A stretch of DNA of 64,000 bases from Sphingomonas sp. AP4-R1 (GTDB lineage: Bacteria; Pseudomonadota; Alphaproteobacteria; Sphingomonadales; Sphingomonadaceae): contig NZ_CP053346.1 of assembly GCF_013113735.1 (NCBI RefSeq), positions 4,044,001-4,108,000 of the forward strand, read 5' to 3'. Within the stretch, counting starts at the first letter, position 1; the number at the start of each line of letters is the position of its first letter. The position numbers and the translations under genes are program-made. Shown one piece after another: positions 35,138 through 45,840 of the stretch. The notes under the pieces are model-generated. The model was not told the origin of the DNA and ran no database searches. It saw only the letters and a program-made list of their open reading frames with translations.

Positions 35138-36700
35138 TTAATCGACGGATTTGCCGCCCTGCCAGGTCAGCACGGGCTTGCGGGCGGCGCCGGTCTCGTC
35201 GAGTCGGCGGCGCGGCGCGTAAAAAGGCGCCGACTTCAGGCTCAGGTCCCCTGCCCGCGCCCGCTCCGCCACCGAGCGCAACGCGCCGATGAACTGGTCG
35301 AGCGACGCCTTGCTTTCCGTCTCGGTCGGCTCGATCAGCATCGCGCCATGGACGACGAGCGGGAAATACATCGTCATCGGGTGGAAGCCCTCGTCGATGA
35401 GCGCCTTGGCGATGTCCATCGTCGACAGACCTTCGGCCAGCCCCTCGTCCGAGAACAAAGCCTCGTGCATGCAGGGGCCGCTCTCGCCGAACGGCGCGTC
35501 CAGCACGTCATCCAGTTCGCGCAGCACATAATTGGCGTTCAGTACCGCATCTTCGGCCACTTGGCGAAGACCGTCGGCGCCATGGCTCATCATGTAAGAC
35601 ATCGCCCGCGTGAACATGCCCATCTGACCGTTGAAGGCTGCCATGCGGCCGAAGCTCTGCGAGTGATTCGCGTCGGCGGTCTCTTCCTCGACGAGGATGA
35701 AGGCATCGCCCTTCTTCTCGATATAAGGCAGCGGCGCGAACGGCGTCAGCGCTTCCGACAGCACAACCGGACCGGCACCCGGACCGCCACCGCCATGCGG
35801 CGTGGAGAAGGTCTTGTGCAGGTTGATGTGCATCGCATCGATGCCCAGATCACCCGGACGCACGCGGCCCACGATCGCGTTGAAGTTGGCGCCGTCGCAA
35901 TAGACGAGCGCGCCCGCCGCATGCACCGCCGCGCAAATCTCGACCATCTCGCGCTCGAACAGACCGCAGGTGTTCGGATTGGTGATCATCACCGCCGCCA
36001 CGTCCGGCCCAAGCCGAGCTTCCAGCGCGGCGCGATCGACGCGGCCGGCCTTGGTCGCCGGAATCGTCTCGACCGAATAGCCGCAGAAAGCCGCCGTCGC
36101 CGGATTCGTGCCATGCGCGCTCTCGGGCACCAGCACCACCTTGCGCGCGTCGCCGCGCGCTTCCAGCGCGGAGCGGATCGCGAGCAGACCGCACAGTTCG
36201 CCATGCGCGCCGGCCTTCGGGCTCATCGCCACCGACTTCATGCCGGTCAGCTTGATCAGCCATTCGCCCAGCACGTGGATCAGCTCGTAGGCGCCCTGCA
36301 CCGTCTCGGCCGGCTGCAGCGGATGGACGTCCGCGAAACCGGGAAGGCGCGCCATCCGCTCGTTCAGGCGCGGATTGTGCTTCATCGTGCACGAACCCAG
36401 CGGGAACAGGCCGAGATCGATCGCATAATTCTGGCGGCTGAGGCGCGTATAATGGCGCACCGTCTCCGGCTCGGACAGGCCGGGCAGGCCGATCGAGGCG
36501 CTGCGCTCCAGCCCGCCGAGGCGCGAGGCCACCGCAGGCACCGCATCGAAATCGACGCCGCAGCTTTCGGTATCGCCGATCTCGAAGATCAGCGGCTCTT
36601 CCAGCATCAGGCCACGATTGCCGGTGAACGTGCCGTCCCGGCTCTCGTCATTGGCCGCCAGGGCGCGCTCGGGGCGCCAGCCGCTCGGGTTGATCGTCAT
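35138..36700 (-). CDS. gcvPB: Glycine dehydrogenase (decarboxylating) subunit 2
   Basis: A 520-residue subunit of P-protein that holds the PLP lysine in [57 protein letters not shown] and [19 protein letters not shown] are other conserved segments. With GcvPA it decarboxylates glycine and loads the aminomethyl group on the H-protein lipoyl arm. Two-subunit P-protein is usual in this group of bacteria. ATG 36700 overlaps the gcvPA TGA (ATGA). It is the last gene of the operon; I see only a weak dyad (ACTTTTT/AAAAAGT near 35095) after it. Confidence 0.96.
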   Translation of the reverse strand: MTINPSGWRPERALAANDESRDGTFTGNRGLMLEEPLIFEIGDTESCGVDFDAVPAVASRLGGLERSASIGLPGLSEPETVRHYTRLSRQNYAIDLGLFPLGSCTMKHNPRLNERMARLPGFADVHPLQPAETVQGAYELIHVLGEWLIKLTGMKSVAMSPKAGAHGELCGLLAIRSALEARGDARKVVLVPESAHGTNPATAAFCGYSVETIPATKAGRVDRAALEARLGPDVAAVMITNPNTCGLFEREMVEICAAVHAAGALVYCDGANFNAIVGRVRPGDLGIDAMHINLHKTFSTPHGGGGPGAGPVVLSEALTPFAPLPYIEKKGDAFILVEEETADANHSQSFGRMAAFNGQMGMFTRAMSYMMSHGADGLRQVAEDAVLNANYVLRELDDVLDAPFGESGPCMHEALFSDEGLAEGLSTMDIAKALIDEGFHPMTMYFPLVVHGAMLIEPTETESKASLDQFIGALRSVAERARAGDLSLKSAPFYAPRRRLDETGAARKPVLTWQGGKSVD

Positions 36701-38064
36701 GCCAGCGCCTCCTCGAGAGCGCTCGCAAGCCGCTCCACATCTTCATCACTCGTCGTCTCGGTCACGGCCACCACCAGGCCGTTGGCGAGCGACTCCACGC
36801 CCGGATAGAGGCGGCCCAGCGCCACGCCGCCGAGAATGCCCTGCTTTGCCAGCGCACGCACGATCGGCCGCGCTTCCTTCGACAGGCGCAGCGTGAACTC
36901 GTTGAAGAAGCTGCCATTGACCAGCTCGACCCCCGGCACCGCCGCCAGCCGCTCGGCCGCGAGAACGGCGCGGGCATGGTTGACGCTCGCCAGCTTGCGC
37001 AGACCCGCTTCGCCCAGAAGGCTCATGTGGATCGTGAAGGCCAGCGCGCAAAGCCCTGCATTCGTACAGATATTGCTCGTCGCCTTCTCGCGGCGGATAT
37101 GCTGCTCGCGCGTCGAGAGCGTCAGCACGTAACCGCGCTGGCCCGCCGCATCGACGGTTTCGCCGCACAGGCGGCCCGGCATCTGGCGCACATATTTCTC
37201 GGAGCAGGCGAACAGGCCGACATAGGGCCCACCGAAGTTGAGGCCGACGCCGAGCGACTGGCCTTCGCCGACGACGATGTCCGCGCCCATCTCGCCCGGG
37301 CTCTTGATCGCGCCCAGCGCGACCGGCTCGGTCACGACCGCGATCAGCAGCGCGCCCTTGGCGTGGGCTGCCGCCGCCAGCTCGGTCAGATCGCCGACAT
37401 GGCCGAGGATGTTCGGATTCTGGACAACGACGCAGCTCGTCTCGCTGTCAATCGCCGCCAGCAGAGCCGCCATGTCGTCACCCGGCGCGCCGTCGGCGAG
37501 CGTGGGCGTGGAGGTCACCAGCGTATCGCCGGTGAACTTCGCCATCGTGTTGCACAGCGACACGTAATGCGGGTGCAGGCCGGCCGACAGGATCGCCTTG
37601 GAGCGCTTGGTGATGCGCCGCGCCATGCCGATCGCCTCCCAGCAGGCGGTCGAGCCGTCATACATCGAGGCGTTGGCGACATCGCACCCATAGAGGCGCG
37701 CCACCTGGCTCTGGAATTCGAACAGCACCTGCAGCGTGCCCTGCGCGATTTCCGGCTGATAGGGCGTGTAGCTCGTCAGGAATTCACCGCGCTGGATGAT
37801 ATGATCCACGCTGGCGGGAATGTGATGACGATAGGCACCGCATCCGATGAAGAAGGGCGATTCCCCGGCCACCAGATTCTTGGAGGCCATCGCCTTCAGC
37901 TGGCGCTCGACGGACAGCTCCGACGCATGGAGCGGCAGATCCTGGATCACGCCGGGGAGGCGCGCCGCTTCGGGCACGTCCGCGAACAGCGCATCGATCG
38001 AGGGCGCCCCGATGGAGGCCAACATGGTGGCCCGGTCCCCATCGGACAACGGCAGGTAACGCAT
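36697..38064 (-). CDS. gcvPA: Glycine dehydrogenase (decarboxylating) subunit 1
   Basis: A 455-residue subunit 1 of P-protein: [19 protein letters not shown] is the N-terminal family motif, followed by [21 protein letters not shown] and [19 protein letters not shown] sequence ([11 protein letters not shown]) and [17 protein letters not shown]. This subunit lacks the PLP lysine and pairs with GcvPB. It starts 14 nt after gcvH and overlaps gcvPB by 4 nt. It should be controlled with the operon by the glycine riboswitch upstream of gcvT. Confidence 0.96.
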   Translation of the reverse strand: MRYLPLSDGDRATMLASIGAPSIDALFADVPEAARLPGVIQDLPLHASELSVERQLKAMASKNLVAGESPFFIGCGAYRHHIPASVDHIIQRGEFLTSYTPYQPEIAQGTLQVLFEFQSQVARLYGCDVANASMYDGSTACWEAIGMARRITKRSKAILSAGLHPHYVSLCNTMAKFTGDTLVTSTPTLADGAPGDDMAALLAAIDSETSCVVVQNPNILGHVGDLTELAAAAHAKGALLIAVVTEPVALGAIKSPGEMGADIVVGEGQSLGVGLNFGGPYVGLFACSEKYVRQMPGRLCGETVDAAGQRGYVLTLSTREQHIRREKATSNICTNAGLCALAFTIHMSLLGEAGLRKLASVNHARAVLAAERLAAVPGVELVNGSFFNEFTLRLSKEARPIVRALAKQGILGGVALGRLYPGVESLANGLVVAVTETTSDEDVERLASALEEALA

Positions 38065-38078
38065 CGTCCGTAAACTCC

Positions 38079-38450
38079 TCAGAGGCCGTCAACAAAGGCC
38101 TTGTACGCGGTCTCGTCCATCAGGCCTTCCAGCTCGCTCGTGTCGGAGAGCGTCAGCTTGAAGAACCAACCCTCGCCCTCGGGCGCGGTGTTGGCGAGCG
38201 CGGGATCACCCTCGAGCGCGGCATTGCCCTCGACGATCTCGCCGGAGACGGGCGCATAGATGTCGGACGCGGCCTTCACCGATTCCACGACCGCCGCTTC
38301 CTTGCCCTTGGCCACCTGCGTGCCGGCGGAGGGAACCTCGACGAACACGATGTCACCCAGCTGGGATTGCGCGTAATCCGTGATCCCGACCGTAGCGACA
38401 TCTCCCTCCACCGCGATCCATTCGTGTTCACGCGTGTAGTAGGTCGTCAT
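38079..38450 (-). CDS. gcvH: Glycine cleavage system H protein
   Basis: A 123-residue lipoyl carrier: [34 protein letters not shown] and [18 protein letters not shown] hold the lipoylated lysine (about K59). It shuttles the aminomethyl group between P- and T-proteins and electrons to dihydrolipoamide dehydrogenase. ATG 38450 shares its A with the gcvT TGA; a GTG one codon before is also in frame. C-terminus [15 protein letters not shown] is typical. Confidence 0.96.
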   Translation of the reverse strand: MTTYYTREHEWIAVEGDVATVGITDYAQSQLGDIVFVEVPSAGTQVAKGKEAAVVESVKAASDIYAPVSGEIVEGNAALEGDPALANTAPEGEGWFFKLTLSDTSELEGLMDETAYKAFVDGL

Positions 38451-39598
38451 CACTTGGCTCCTTTGCGGAAATAACGTTGCGGAACGAACGGCATGGCGGT
38501 GACGGTGGCGGCGATGCGCTTGCCCCGCACTTCGATCTCGAGCGCGGTGCCCAGAGCCGAACGATCCGTATTCACATAACCCATGGCGATCGGCGCCTGC
38601 AGGCTCGGCGCATGGCCGCCCGAGGTGATCGTGCCGATGGCCTGATCGCCGTCATAGATGGTGGCGCCTTCGCGCACCGGCTGACGGCCTTCGACGGTGA
38701 GGCCGACGCGCTTGGTGGGCGGGCCGTCCTTGAAATAGCCGATCGTGCGCTCGGCACCGGGGAAGCCGCCCTCGGCGCGGCGGCGCTTCGGCACGGCGAA
38801 GCCCAGCGCGGCCGTGGCCGGATCGATCGTCTCGTTCAGATCATGGCCGTAGAGCGGAAGCCCCGCTTCCAGACGCAGCGAGTCGCGCGCGCCCAGACCG
38901 ATCGGCTTCACCTCCGGCATCGCCAGCAGCGCCTCGGCGACCGCCTCGGCACTGTCCTGCGGGATCGAGATTTCGAAACCGTCCTCGCCGGTATAACCCG
39001 AACGGCTGACCCAGGCGGAGACGCCCGCGATCGTGAAGGCGCCCGCTTCCATGAAGCTCAGCTCGGCCACGCCCGGCGCCAGCCGCGCCAGCGCATCGAC
39101 CGCCTTGGGCCCCTGCAGCGCCAGCAAGGCCTGATCGCCGCGATGGTTGAGGTTCAGGCCTTCCGGCAGCTGCTCGTGCAGATAGCCGATATCGTCCCAC
39201 TTGGTCGCGCCGTTGACGACGACGTAGAAGTCGCCAGCCTCTTCCTCGAACGGATTGGCCGCGGGCAGCCGCGTCACCATCAGGTCGTCGAGAATGCCGC
39301 CATCCTGCGCCAGCAGCAGCGAATAGCGCATCTTGCCCTCACCGAGGCCCTTGATGTCGCCCGGCAGGATCGTCTCCAGCGCCGCATCGGCATCCGCGCC
39401 GGACAGGGTCAGTTGGCCCATATGGCTCACATCGAACAGACCCGCATTCTCGCGAGTCCACAGATGCTCGGCCATGATGCCATCATACTGGATCGGCATA
39501 TGGTAGCCGGCAAACGGCACCATGCGCCCTCCCAGGGTGCGATGCCATGAATCGAGAGGCAGAGCCTCGATAATCTCAGGTACGTCTTCGTCACTCAT
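38450..39598 (-). CDS. gcvT: Glycine cleavage system aminomethyltransferase (T protein)
   Basis: A 382-residue tetrahydrofolate-dependent aminomethyltransferase releasing ammonia and methylene-[49 protein letters not shown] and the C-terminal KGKRI-like strand are diagnostic. ATG 39598 is preceded by GGAG; a longer open frame to 39625 has no support. It is first in the operon gcvT-gcvH-gcvPA-gcvPB and lies 68 nt downstream of a tandem glycine riboswitch. gcvL (lpd) is not here. Confidence 0.96.
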   Translation of the reverse strand: MSDEDVPEIIEALPLDSWHRTLGGRMVPFAGYHMPIQYDGIMAEHLWTRENAGLFDVSHMGQLTLSGADADAALETILPGDIKGLGEGKMRYSLLLAQDGGILDDLMVTRLPAANPFEEEAGDFYVVVNGATKWDDIGYLHEQLPEGLNLNHRGDQALLALQGPKAVDALARLAPGVAELSFMEAGAFTIAGVSAWVSRSGYTGEDGFEISIPQDSAEAVAEALLAMPEVKPIGLGARDSLRLEAGLPLYGHDLNETIDPATAALGFAVPKRRRAEGGFPGAERTIGYFKDGPPTKRVGLTVEGRQPVREGATIYDGDQAIGTITSGGHAPSLQAPIAMGYVNTDRSALGTALEIEVRGKRIAATVTAMPFVPQRYFRKGAK

Positions 39599-39666
39599 GC
39601 GCGAACTCCGTGGCCGAACGTGCAAGGGCCACTATGACCGACAATAGTCGCACAGCCCCCTGCCCC

Positions 39667-39857
39667 CTCTGTCACGAAACCTGAGAGCTTTCACGGACCC
39701 CCGCAGGCCCGCTTACCCCTTCGGTGGGTCGACGCGAAAGATGCGTCGACCGCTTTCCAGAGCGTCTTGTCGAACGCGCGGTCCTTGGACCTGAGAGTTT
39801 CCGGGGCGGTTGCTCCTTCGGCGGCCGAACTGGGGCTCGACCTTCTCCCGCGCGTCC
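39667..39857 (-). promoter_or_regulatory. Tandem glycine riboswitch (two aptamers) upstream of gcvT
   Basis: Aptamer I (39775-39857) opens with CGCGCGGGAGAAGG and closes with CCGCGCG (P1); aptamer II (39667-39763) closes with a CTCTG/CAGAG P1. Both contain the conserved CCGAAGG-purine-G-N-AA core and the CTCTCAGGT element on the minus strand, joined by an 11 nt linker, as in the gcvT RNA family. Binding of glycine normally activates the operon; here it should switch on glycine cleavage. The region 39599-39666 between it and the gcvT start holds the expression platform. Confidence 0.95.
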
Positions 39858-39960
39858 GTCCATCGATGAACGATGGCGACCGACAAGGGATGGCTCGCCG
39901 CAGATGCGAAGTCAATCTGCCGTTGGGATTTCAATCAAATATCGACGATTCCCGCACGGA

Positions 39961-40632
39961 TCAGCGAGTCGCGTTGTAAGCGAGTTGGGATTGCGTCAAT
40001 TGAAAGCCGATTAGCAGCTCGAAACTGGCTTTGCTGACGGCCGAGCGGGTCCGCGGGTCCGACATCGGATCGACCGAAGCATCCGCATCCGTTGCTTTTC
40101 GCTTCCGGTTGAGCTGCATCGAGATGTTGTCGGGCAGCGATGCCGCCGCGCGATCCACCTCGGCGCCGGCCGCGGCGCGCCCCTTACCCAAGACTTGCCC
40201 GTCGTCAAAGTGCACGACGACATTGCCTATCTGTTTTGAGACGATCTGCGTGCCGGCCCGCATCACGGTGGCGAAATAAGGCAGCGTGATATCGCGGGCG
40301 CCCGACGGGCTCGCCCGGCGCGCGACGACGTCGAACGTCACGCTCGCCTTCACCGGCGACGCCGCCTGATCGCACACCGTCTGCACGTTGGTGATCGTGG
40401 CGGCCACGTCCAGCGCGCGCGCGTCGCGGCTTTCCTGCGGGCTGAAGAGCGCGAGGTCGCCCGTATAATCGGGCACGGCGACCGCCGGGCACACCGAGCG
40501 GGTCACCTTCATGCCCAGCGTCTCGTCGAGCTGATTCTTGGCCGCGCAGCCGGCCACCAGCGTCGCCGCCAGCAAACCCAGAGCGGACCGGGCCGAAACC
40601 GACCGGATCGAGGTTGACGAGAAAAACGTCAC
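39961..40632 (-). CDS. Hypothetical lipoprotein
   Basis: A 223-residue exported lipoprotein: VTFFSSTSIRSVSARSALGL then LLAATLVAGC, with lipobox LVAGC. The body (VCPAVAVPDYTGDLALF, PVKASVTFDVVARRASPSG, SKQIGNVVVHFDDGQVLGKG) is beta-rich; a paired cysteine (VCPAV and TVCDQ) may form a disulfide. No family recognised. GTG 40632 has GAGGAAG about 6 nt upstream. It is divergent from ispH and sits 104 nt from the riboswitch aptamer end, transcribed on the same strand as gcvT but facing away from its promoter region. Confidence 0.8.
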   Translation of the reverse strand: MTFFSSTSIRSVSARSALGLLAATLVAGCAAKNQLDETLGMKVTRSVCPAVAVPDYTGDLALFSPQESRDARALDVAATITNVQTVCDQAASPVKASVTFDVVARRASPSGARDITLPYFATVMRAGTQIVSKQIGNVVVHFDDGQVLGKGRAAAGAEVDRAAASLPDNISMQLNRKRKATDADASVDPMSDPRTRSAVSKASFELLIGFQLTQSQLAYNATR

Positions 40633-40742
40633 GCGATTCTTCCTCTTGATCAGAGACCGATCCTCTTCGGCCGATCGTAGACAGGCTGCGGCTCATAGGA
40701 ACCGGCTTTCGTGGAGGCAAGCAAGCGCGTAAGGGCTTTGCG

Positions 40743-41732
40743 ATGGACGACAGACTTGCCGCCCCCCAGATTGCGGCGACGCACCCCACGAACCTGCCGC
40801 CGCTGCAGCTTCTGATCGCGGCCCCGCGCGGATTCTGCGCCGGCGTGGACCGGGCGATCCGCATCGTGGAGCTGACGCTCCAGAAATATGGCGCGCCGGT
40901 CTATGTCCGGCACGAGATCGTCCACAATCGCTTCGTGGTCGATGCGCTGCGCGAGAAGGGCGCGATCTTCGTCGAGGAACTGGACGAGGTGCCGGATGGC
41001 CGCCCCGTCGTCTTCTCGGCGCATGGCGTGCCCAAGGTCGTGACCGGCGATGCCGAGGATCGCGGCCTCGATTATGTCGACGCCACCTGCCCACTCGTCT
41101 CCAAGGTGCATCGCCAGGCCGAACGCCTGATCAAGGACGGGCGCCACATCCTGTTCATCGGGCATAGCGGCCATCCGGAGGTGATCGGCACGCTGGGCCA
41201 GGTCCCGGAAGGCGCCATCACGCTGATCGAGACGATCGACGACGTGGCCCGCATCGCTCCGGCCGATCCCGAAGCGCTGGCCTTCCTGACCCAGACGACC
41301 CTGTCCGTGGACGACACGGCCGAGATCATCGCCGCGCTGCGCGAACGCTTTCCCGCCATCGCCGCGCCGCGCGGCGAGGACATCTGCTACGCGACGTCGA
41401 ACCGGCAGGCGGCGGTCAAGCAACTCGCGGTCCAGTGCGATGCCGTGCTGGTGCTGGGGTCGCCCAATTCGTCCAACTCGGTGCGGCTCGCCGAAGTGGC
41501 CAAGCGCGAGGGAACGCGGGCGCTGCTGATCGAACGGGCCACCTGTCTGGACATGACCTGGCTGGACGGCGTCCGCACGCTGGGCATCACGGCCGGCGCC
41601 AGCGCTCCCGAAATCCTCGTGCGCGAGCTGGTCGAGCGCCTTGCCCAACATTTCTCCATTCATGAGAAAGAGTTGGACGGTATTGTTGAAACGATGATCT
41701 TCAAGCTGCCCCGCAGCCTCGAAGTCGCCTGA
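40743..41732 (+). CDS. ispH: 4-hydroxy-3-methylbut-2-enyl diphosphate reductase
   Basis: A 329-residue iron-sulfur enzyme of the MEP pathway giving IPP and DMAPP. The three cluster cysteines are C32 (GFCAGV), C116 (DATCPLV) and C215 ([11 protein letters not shown]); the catalytic glutamate and [14 protein letters not shown] segment are in place. Its N-terminus carries about 20 extra residues. thrB follows 10 nt downstream, then rnhA overlapping, so ispH-thrB-rnhA look like one operon. Confidence 0.96.
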   Translation: MDDRLAAPQIAATHPTNLPPLQLLIAAPRGFCAGVDRAIRIVELTLQKYGAPVYVRHEIVHNRFVVDALREKGAIFVEELDEVPDGRPVVFSAHGVPKVVTGDAEDRGLDYVDATCPLVSKVHRQAERLIKDGRHILFIGHSGHPEVIGTLGQVPEGAITLIETIDDVARIAPADPEALAFLTQTTLSVDDTAEIIAALRERFPAIAAPRGEDICYATSNRQAAVKQLAVQCDAVLVLGSPNSSNSVRLAEVAKREGTRALLIERATCLDMTWLDGVRTLGITAGASAPEILVRELVERLAQHFSIHEKELDGIVETMIFKLPRSLEVA

Positions 41733-41742
41733 TCGGATCGAC

Positions 41743-42702
41743 ATGGCCGTCTATACGCAGGTTTCTGCCGAGCAGCTTGGTGCGCTGCTCACCCGTTTCG
41801 ATCTCGGCGATCTGGTGTCCGCCAAGGGCATTGCCGAGGGTGTCGAGAACAGCAATTATTTCGTTCAAACAACGCGATGCCGGCTGATCCTCACGCTTTA
41901 CGAGAAGCGCGTGGACGTGTCCGATCTCCCCTTCTTCCTGGGGCTGCTCGATCATCTGGCGGGACGCGACCTGCCTGTTCCACGCGCCTTCACGGATCAT
42001 GAGGGGCGGCAGATCCAGGAAGTGGCCGGCCGCCCGGCCTGCCTGATCGAATTCCTGCCCGGCGTCTCCGTCAGCCACCCCACGCCCGCGCACGCGCGCG
42101 CCTGCGGCGAGGCGCTCGGCCGGATGCATGCGGCGCTGGTCGATTTCACGCCCGAGCGCGCCAACGCGCTGGGCCCGGATGGCTGGCGCGAGCTGGCGAG
42201 CCGATGCGGCGCGGATCTCGACGCGATCGAGCCGGGCCTGCGCGCCGATATCGAGGGCGAACTGGCATGGCTCGCCGCCTCATGGCCGGCCACTCTGCCG
42301 CATTCGGCGATTCACGCCGATCTGTTCCCCGATAATGTCCTGATGCTGGGCGATACGGTCGCGGGCGTGATCGATTTCTACTTCGCCTGCACGGACATCC
42401 GCGCATGGGATCTCGCCGTCACCCACACCGCCTGGTGCTTCGCGAATGACGGCACCGGTTACGATCCGGCGCTCGGTCGCGCGCTGATCGAGGGGTATGA
42501 CGCCGCTTTCCCGCTCTCGCCCGAGGAGCGCGCGGCCTTTGCCATACTCGCGCGCGGCGCCTGCGTGCGCTTCCTGCTGACCCGCGCGTGGGACTGGCTC
42601 AACACGCCCGCCGACGCGCTGGTGACGCGCAAGGATCCGCTCGCCTTCCACCGGCGGCTCCAGCATTACCGGGCCGCCAGCGCCGAAAGCCTCGGCCTGT
42701 GA
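41743..42702 (+). CDS. thrB: Homoserine kinase, ThrB type II (ChoK-like)
   Basis: A 319-residue aminoglycoside-phosphotransferase-fold kinase phosphorylating homoserine in threonine biosynthesis. [68 protein letters not shown] (catalytic Asp and metal site) match the type II family common in alphaproteobacteria. It lies in the ispH-rnhA operon and overlaps rnhA by 4 nt (GTGA). Confidence 0.93.
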   Translation: MAVYTQVSAEQLGALLTRFDLGDLVSAKGIAEGVENSNYFVQTTRCRLILTLYEKRVDVSDLPFFLGLLDHLAGRDLPVPRAFTDHEGRQIQEVAGRPACLIEFLPGVSVSHPTPAHARACGEALGRMHAALVDFTPERANALGPDGWRELASRCGADLDAIEPGLRADIEGELAWLAASWPATLPHSAIHADLFPDNVLMLGDTVAGVIDFYFACTDIRAWDLAVTHTAWCFANDGTGYDPALGRALIEGYDAAFPLSPEERAAFAILARGACVRFLLTRAWDWLNTPADALVTRKDPLAFHRRLQHYRAASAESLGL

Positions 42703-43157
42703 GCGAAGCGACCCTCGTCGAGATCGCCACCGATGGCGCGTGCAAGGGCAATCCCGGTCCCGGTGGCTGGGGCGTGCTGTTGCGCGCGGGCGAAACGGAG
42801 CGCGAAATGTCCGGCGGCGAGCCGCTGACGACCAACAATCGCATGGAGCTGATGGCCGCGATCAAGGGACTCGAGGCGCTGAAGCGCCCCTGCCGCGTGA
42901 AGCTCTCGACCGACAGCCGCTACGTGCTGGACGGACTGACCAAATGGATCGCAGGCTGGCAGCGCAACGGCTGGAAGACCGCGTCCAAGCAGCCCGTGAA
43001 GAATGACGATCTGTGGCGCGCCTTGCTCGATGCCGCCAAGCCGCACCGGATCGAGTGGGTCTGGATCAAGGGCCATGCCGGCCATCCCGACAATGAGCGC
43101 GCCGACAAACTGGCGAGCGACGCCGCCATCTCACAGATCCGCAACAAGACCCGGTAA
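42699..43157 (+). CDS. rnhA: Ribonuclease HI
   Basis: A 152-residue nuclease cutting RNA in RNA-DNA hybrids. Catalytic residues D12 ([12 protein letters not shown]), E50 (NRMEL), D72 (STDSRYV) and D136 (DNERADKLA) are in order, with the basic [12 protein letters not shown] loop. The GTG start overlaps the thrB TGA. The gene ends 8 nt before the convergent FAD oxidoreductase stop. Confidence 0.95.
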   Translation: MSEATLVEIATDGACKGNPGPGGWGVLLRAGETEREMSGGEPLTTNNRMELMAAIKGLEALKRPCRVKLSTDSRYVLDGLTKWIAGWQRNGWKTASKQPVKNDDLWRALLDAAKPHRIEWVWIKGHAGHPDNERADKLASDAAISQIRNKTR

Positions 43158-43164
43158 AGCGCTG

Positions 43165-44262
43165 TTATACGGAGAATCTCTTCGGAGAATAAACCTCCGC
43201 ATCGATCGCGCGGACCAAGCTGTCCGCCGCCCGGTCCATGAGCAAGGCGGCCCCGATCGCCGCGGCGGCCGGGGCGGTCTGGATACCGAAACCGCCCTGC
43301 CCGGCGAACCAGAAGAAACCCGGCGCGCGATCGTCATAGCCATAGACCGGCGCGCGATCGGGCGCGAAGCTGCGAAGCCCCGCCCAGTTCCGCTCGCGCC
43401 GCAGAATGCGCCAGTCGACCGCATGCTCGAACCGGTCGATCGCGATCGCCACATCCAGTTCCTCCGGGGCGACGTCATGCGGCGGCACTGGCGTCTCGTC
43501 ATGCGGCGACAGCCATAGCCGTCCGCCCGCCTCCGGCTTGAAATAGAAGCGGCCCAGCGCGTCCATCACCAGCGGCAGATCGGCGGCGGCGGCGGGATCG
43601 GTCGCCAGCTGGATCACCGTCCGGCGATGCGGCGTGATCCCGATCGGCGACGCCCCCGCCATCGCGGCGATCGGGCTGGCCCAGGCTCCGGCCGCGTTCA
43701 CCACGATGTCGGCCCGCACCATTCCGGCCCGCGTTTCCAGATTCCAGCCCCCCGACGAACGATGGGCCGCGACGACGGCGGCATCGGTGATCAGGTCCGT
43801 CCCGCCACGACGCGCCGCCGCCAGCGCATCGGCATGATAGCGCGCGACATCGATGTCCTGGCAGCTATTCTCTTCCAAAGCTGCCCCGTAAGACGCTGAT
43901 ATACCGGGTATCCGTGCCTCGATCTCCGCACGTGCCACGGGCCGCAGAACGGGTGCCCGCCCCGCGAAGTTCGCCGCCAGCGCGTCCAGCGCCGCTTCTC
44001 CTTCGGCATCCGCGATATGGAGGCAGGATCGCGGGGCCAGATAGGGTGCGAGCCCCTGTTCGGAGGCCGTCGTCAGCGGCTGCACCATCGGCCCGCCATA
44101 GCTTTCGGACCAGAAGGCCGCCGAGCGGCCGGTGGAATGATAGCCCGGCTGCGCCTCGCCCTCGATCAGCAGCACGCGCGCGTGGGGCGTCAGTTCGGCC
44201 GCCAGCGTCGCGCCGGCGATTCCCGCGCCGACGATGGCGATATCGGTGGTCCAGCTTGGCAT
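43165..44262 (-). CDS. FAD-dependent amino acid oxidase/dehydrogenase (DAO family)
   Basis: A 365-residue flavoprotein. IAIVGAGIAGATLAAEL with E at the end of strand two (LLIEGEAQPG) is the FAD motif; STGRSAAFWSESYGG, AGAWASPIAAMAG and FFWFAGQGGFGIQTAPAAAA match the DAO/glycerol-3-phosphate oxidase family. It probably oxidises a secondary or D-amino acid; substrate not identifiable. The start ATG 44262 is the first of the fold. It is convergent with rnhA and divergent from the Tad operon. Confidence 0.86.
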   Translation of the reverse strand: MPSWTTDIAIVGAGIAGATLAAELTPHARVLLIEGEAQPGYHSTGRSAAFWSESYGGPMVQPLTTASEQGLAPYLAPRSCLHIADAEGEAALDALAANFAGRAPVLRPVARAEIEARIPGISASYGAALEENSCQDIDVARYHADALAAARRGGTDLITDAAVVAAHRSSGGWNLETRAGMVRADIVVNAAGAWASPIAAMAGASPIGITPHRRTVIQLATDPAAAADLPLVMDALGRFYFKPEAGGRLWLSPHDETPVPPHDVAPEELDVAIAIDRFEHAVDWRILRRERNWAGLRSFAPDRAPVYGYDDRAPGFFWFAGQGGFGIQTAPAAAAIGAALLMDRAADSLVRAIDAEVYSPKRFSV

Positions 44263-44312
44263 TGCCGGCGTGGTTACGGTTTTGAAAGCGCCCGCGTCTA
44301 GTGCGTGATCGG

Positions 44313-44777
44313 ATGACGCTCTCCGTTCTTCTCCTTGGCGCGCTGGGCGCGATGCTGCTCGTCGCGGCCATGGGCGATATCCGCACGCGGATTATCCCGA
44401 ATCGGCTGAATTTGGCCATCGCCCTCCTCGCCCCCCTGTTCTGGTGGGCGAACGGGGAATCGGGCGGCGCGATAGGGCTGCATCTGGGCTTCGCGGGCGG
44501 CGCGCTCGTCCTGTTCGGCGCATTGTTCGCGGCCGGAATGATGGGCGGCGGCGACGTGAAGCTGATCGTGGCGCTCGCCTTGTGGCTGCCGCCGATGGCG
44601 ATGCTCACCATGCTCGTCTGGATGGCGGTCGCAGGCGGCGTCCTCACCGTGATTATGCTGGCGATCCATGCACTTCGCCGCGCGCCGGGCCGGCCGGAAG
44701 TGCCGTATGGCGTGGCCATCGTGGCAGCGACATTCCTCGTGATGGCAAACGATATTTTAACCCAGACGGCCGCATGA
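44313..44777 (+). CDS. cpaA: Type IV prepilin peptidase, CpaA/TadV-type
   Basis: A 154-residue membrane aspartyl peptidase processing Flp-type pilins. The two catalytic aspartates are in GDIRTRIIPN and GGGDVKL; about five hydrophobic helices fit a single-domain TadV without methyltransferase part. ATG 44313 (MTLSVLLLG) was chosen over GTG 44301. It opens the Tad operon; no Flp pilin gene precedes it in the window. Confidence 0.92.
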   Translation: MTLSVLLLGALGAMLLVAAMGDIRTRIIPNRLNLAIALLAPLFWWANGESGGAIGLHLGFAGGALVLFGALFAAGMMGGGDVKLIVALALWLPPMAMLTMLVWMAVAGGVLTVIMLAIHALRRAPGRPEVPYGVAIVAATFLVMANDILTQTAA

Positions 44778-44820
44778 CCCCATCCGCCCGAGTGGCGGAA
44801 AAAGGGACTTTGAGGCTGCA

Positions 44821-45840
44821 ATGAACTCACGAAAGCTGATGCTGATGGCCGGGGCGCTCGTCTTCGCGCTCATTTCGGCCATGCTGGCCCGAAGCCTCGT
44901 CGGGGGCAGCCCCGCCGCCACCGCCCAGGCCGCGTCCGCGCCGGTCGTCACCGGGCCCGAAGTTCTCGTCGCCACCCGCGCGCTGCCGGCGGGCACGATC
45001 ATCACCCCGGATGCCTTCCGCTATCAGCCCTGGCCGAACGAGCTCGTCCAGCAGGCTTATTATATTCGCGGCACGACCGATCAGCAGACGCTGAACGGCA
45101 CCGTCGTCCGCTTCCCGATCACCGCCGGCCAGCCGATCACGCAGGGCGCTCTGGTGAAGCCCGGCGATCGCGGCTTCCTCGCCGCCGCTCTGGCCCCCGG
45201 CATGCGCGCCGTGACCATCTCGGTCAGCATGGCGAGCGGCGTGGCGGGCTTCGTCTTCCCCGGCGACCGCGTCGATCTGCTGCTGACCCAGTCGGTGTCC
45301 GGCGGCGGCGATGGCGAGCCGCTGAAGGCCTCCGAAACGATCGTCCGCAACCTGCGCGTGCTGGCGACCGACCAGAAGACCGACAAGAGCGTCGACGATG
45401 CCGGCAAGACGGTCGTCACCGCTTTCTCGAACGTCACGCTGGAGGCGACCCCCAAGCTGTCCGAGAAGATCGCCGTCGCGCAGACGATGGGCTCGCTCTC
45501 GCTCTCGCTCCGCCCGATCGCCGACGATCGTATGGAGCTGGAGCGCCAGATCGCGGCCGGCGAGATCACGCTGCCCGAAAAGGGCGATGCGAAGGCCGAG
45601 AAGCAGATGATGCTGCAGATCGCCGCCCGCCCGGTGGAGACCGATACCTTCACCACCGGCGCCGAAGTGTCGCGCTTCGCCCGCGGCGGCGTGCCCGGCA
45701 AGAGCGAGGCGCAGGCGACCGCTCCGGCGCAGCCCGCCCCTGCGTCTTTCGCACAGGCCGCGACGCGCGCGCACGGCCCGGTCATCACCATCGCGCGTGG
45801 ACAGACAGTCACCGAGACGAGCGTCGGGCAGGGAAATTGA
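44821..45840 (+). CDS. cpaB: Tad pilus assembly protein CpaB/RcpC
   Basis: A 339-residue periplasmic protein: N-terminal transmembrane segment (LMLMAGALVFALISAMLARSL), then a SAF-like domain VLVATRALPAGTIITPDAFRYQPWP and the RcpC region TISVSMASGVAGFVFPGDRVDLLLTQ. It helps assemble the outer-membrane secretin of the Flp pilus. Ala-rich C-terminal linker of about 40 residues follows. GAGG precedes the ATG by 8 nt; the stop overlaps cpaC. Confidence 0.93.
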   Translation: MNSRKLMLMAGALVFALISAMLARSLVGGSPAATAQAASAPVVTGPEVLVATRALPAGTIITPDAFRYQPWPNELVQQAYYIRGTTDQQTLNGTVVRFPITAGQPITQGALVKPGDRGFLAAALAPGMRAVTISVSMASGVAGFVFPGDRVDLLLTQSVSGGGDGEPLKASETIVRNLRVLATDQKTDKSVDDAGKTVVTAFSNVTLEATPKLSEKIAVAQTMGSLSLSLRPIADDRMELERQIAAGEITLPEKGDAKAEKQMMLQIAARPVETDTFTTGAEVSRFARGGVPGKSEAQATAPAQPAPASFAQAATRAHGPVITIARGQTVTETSVGQGN

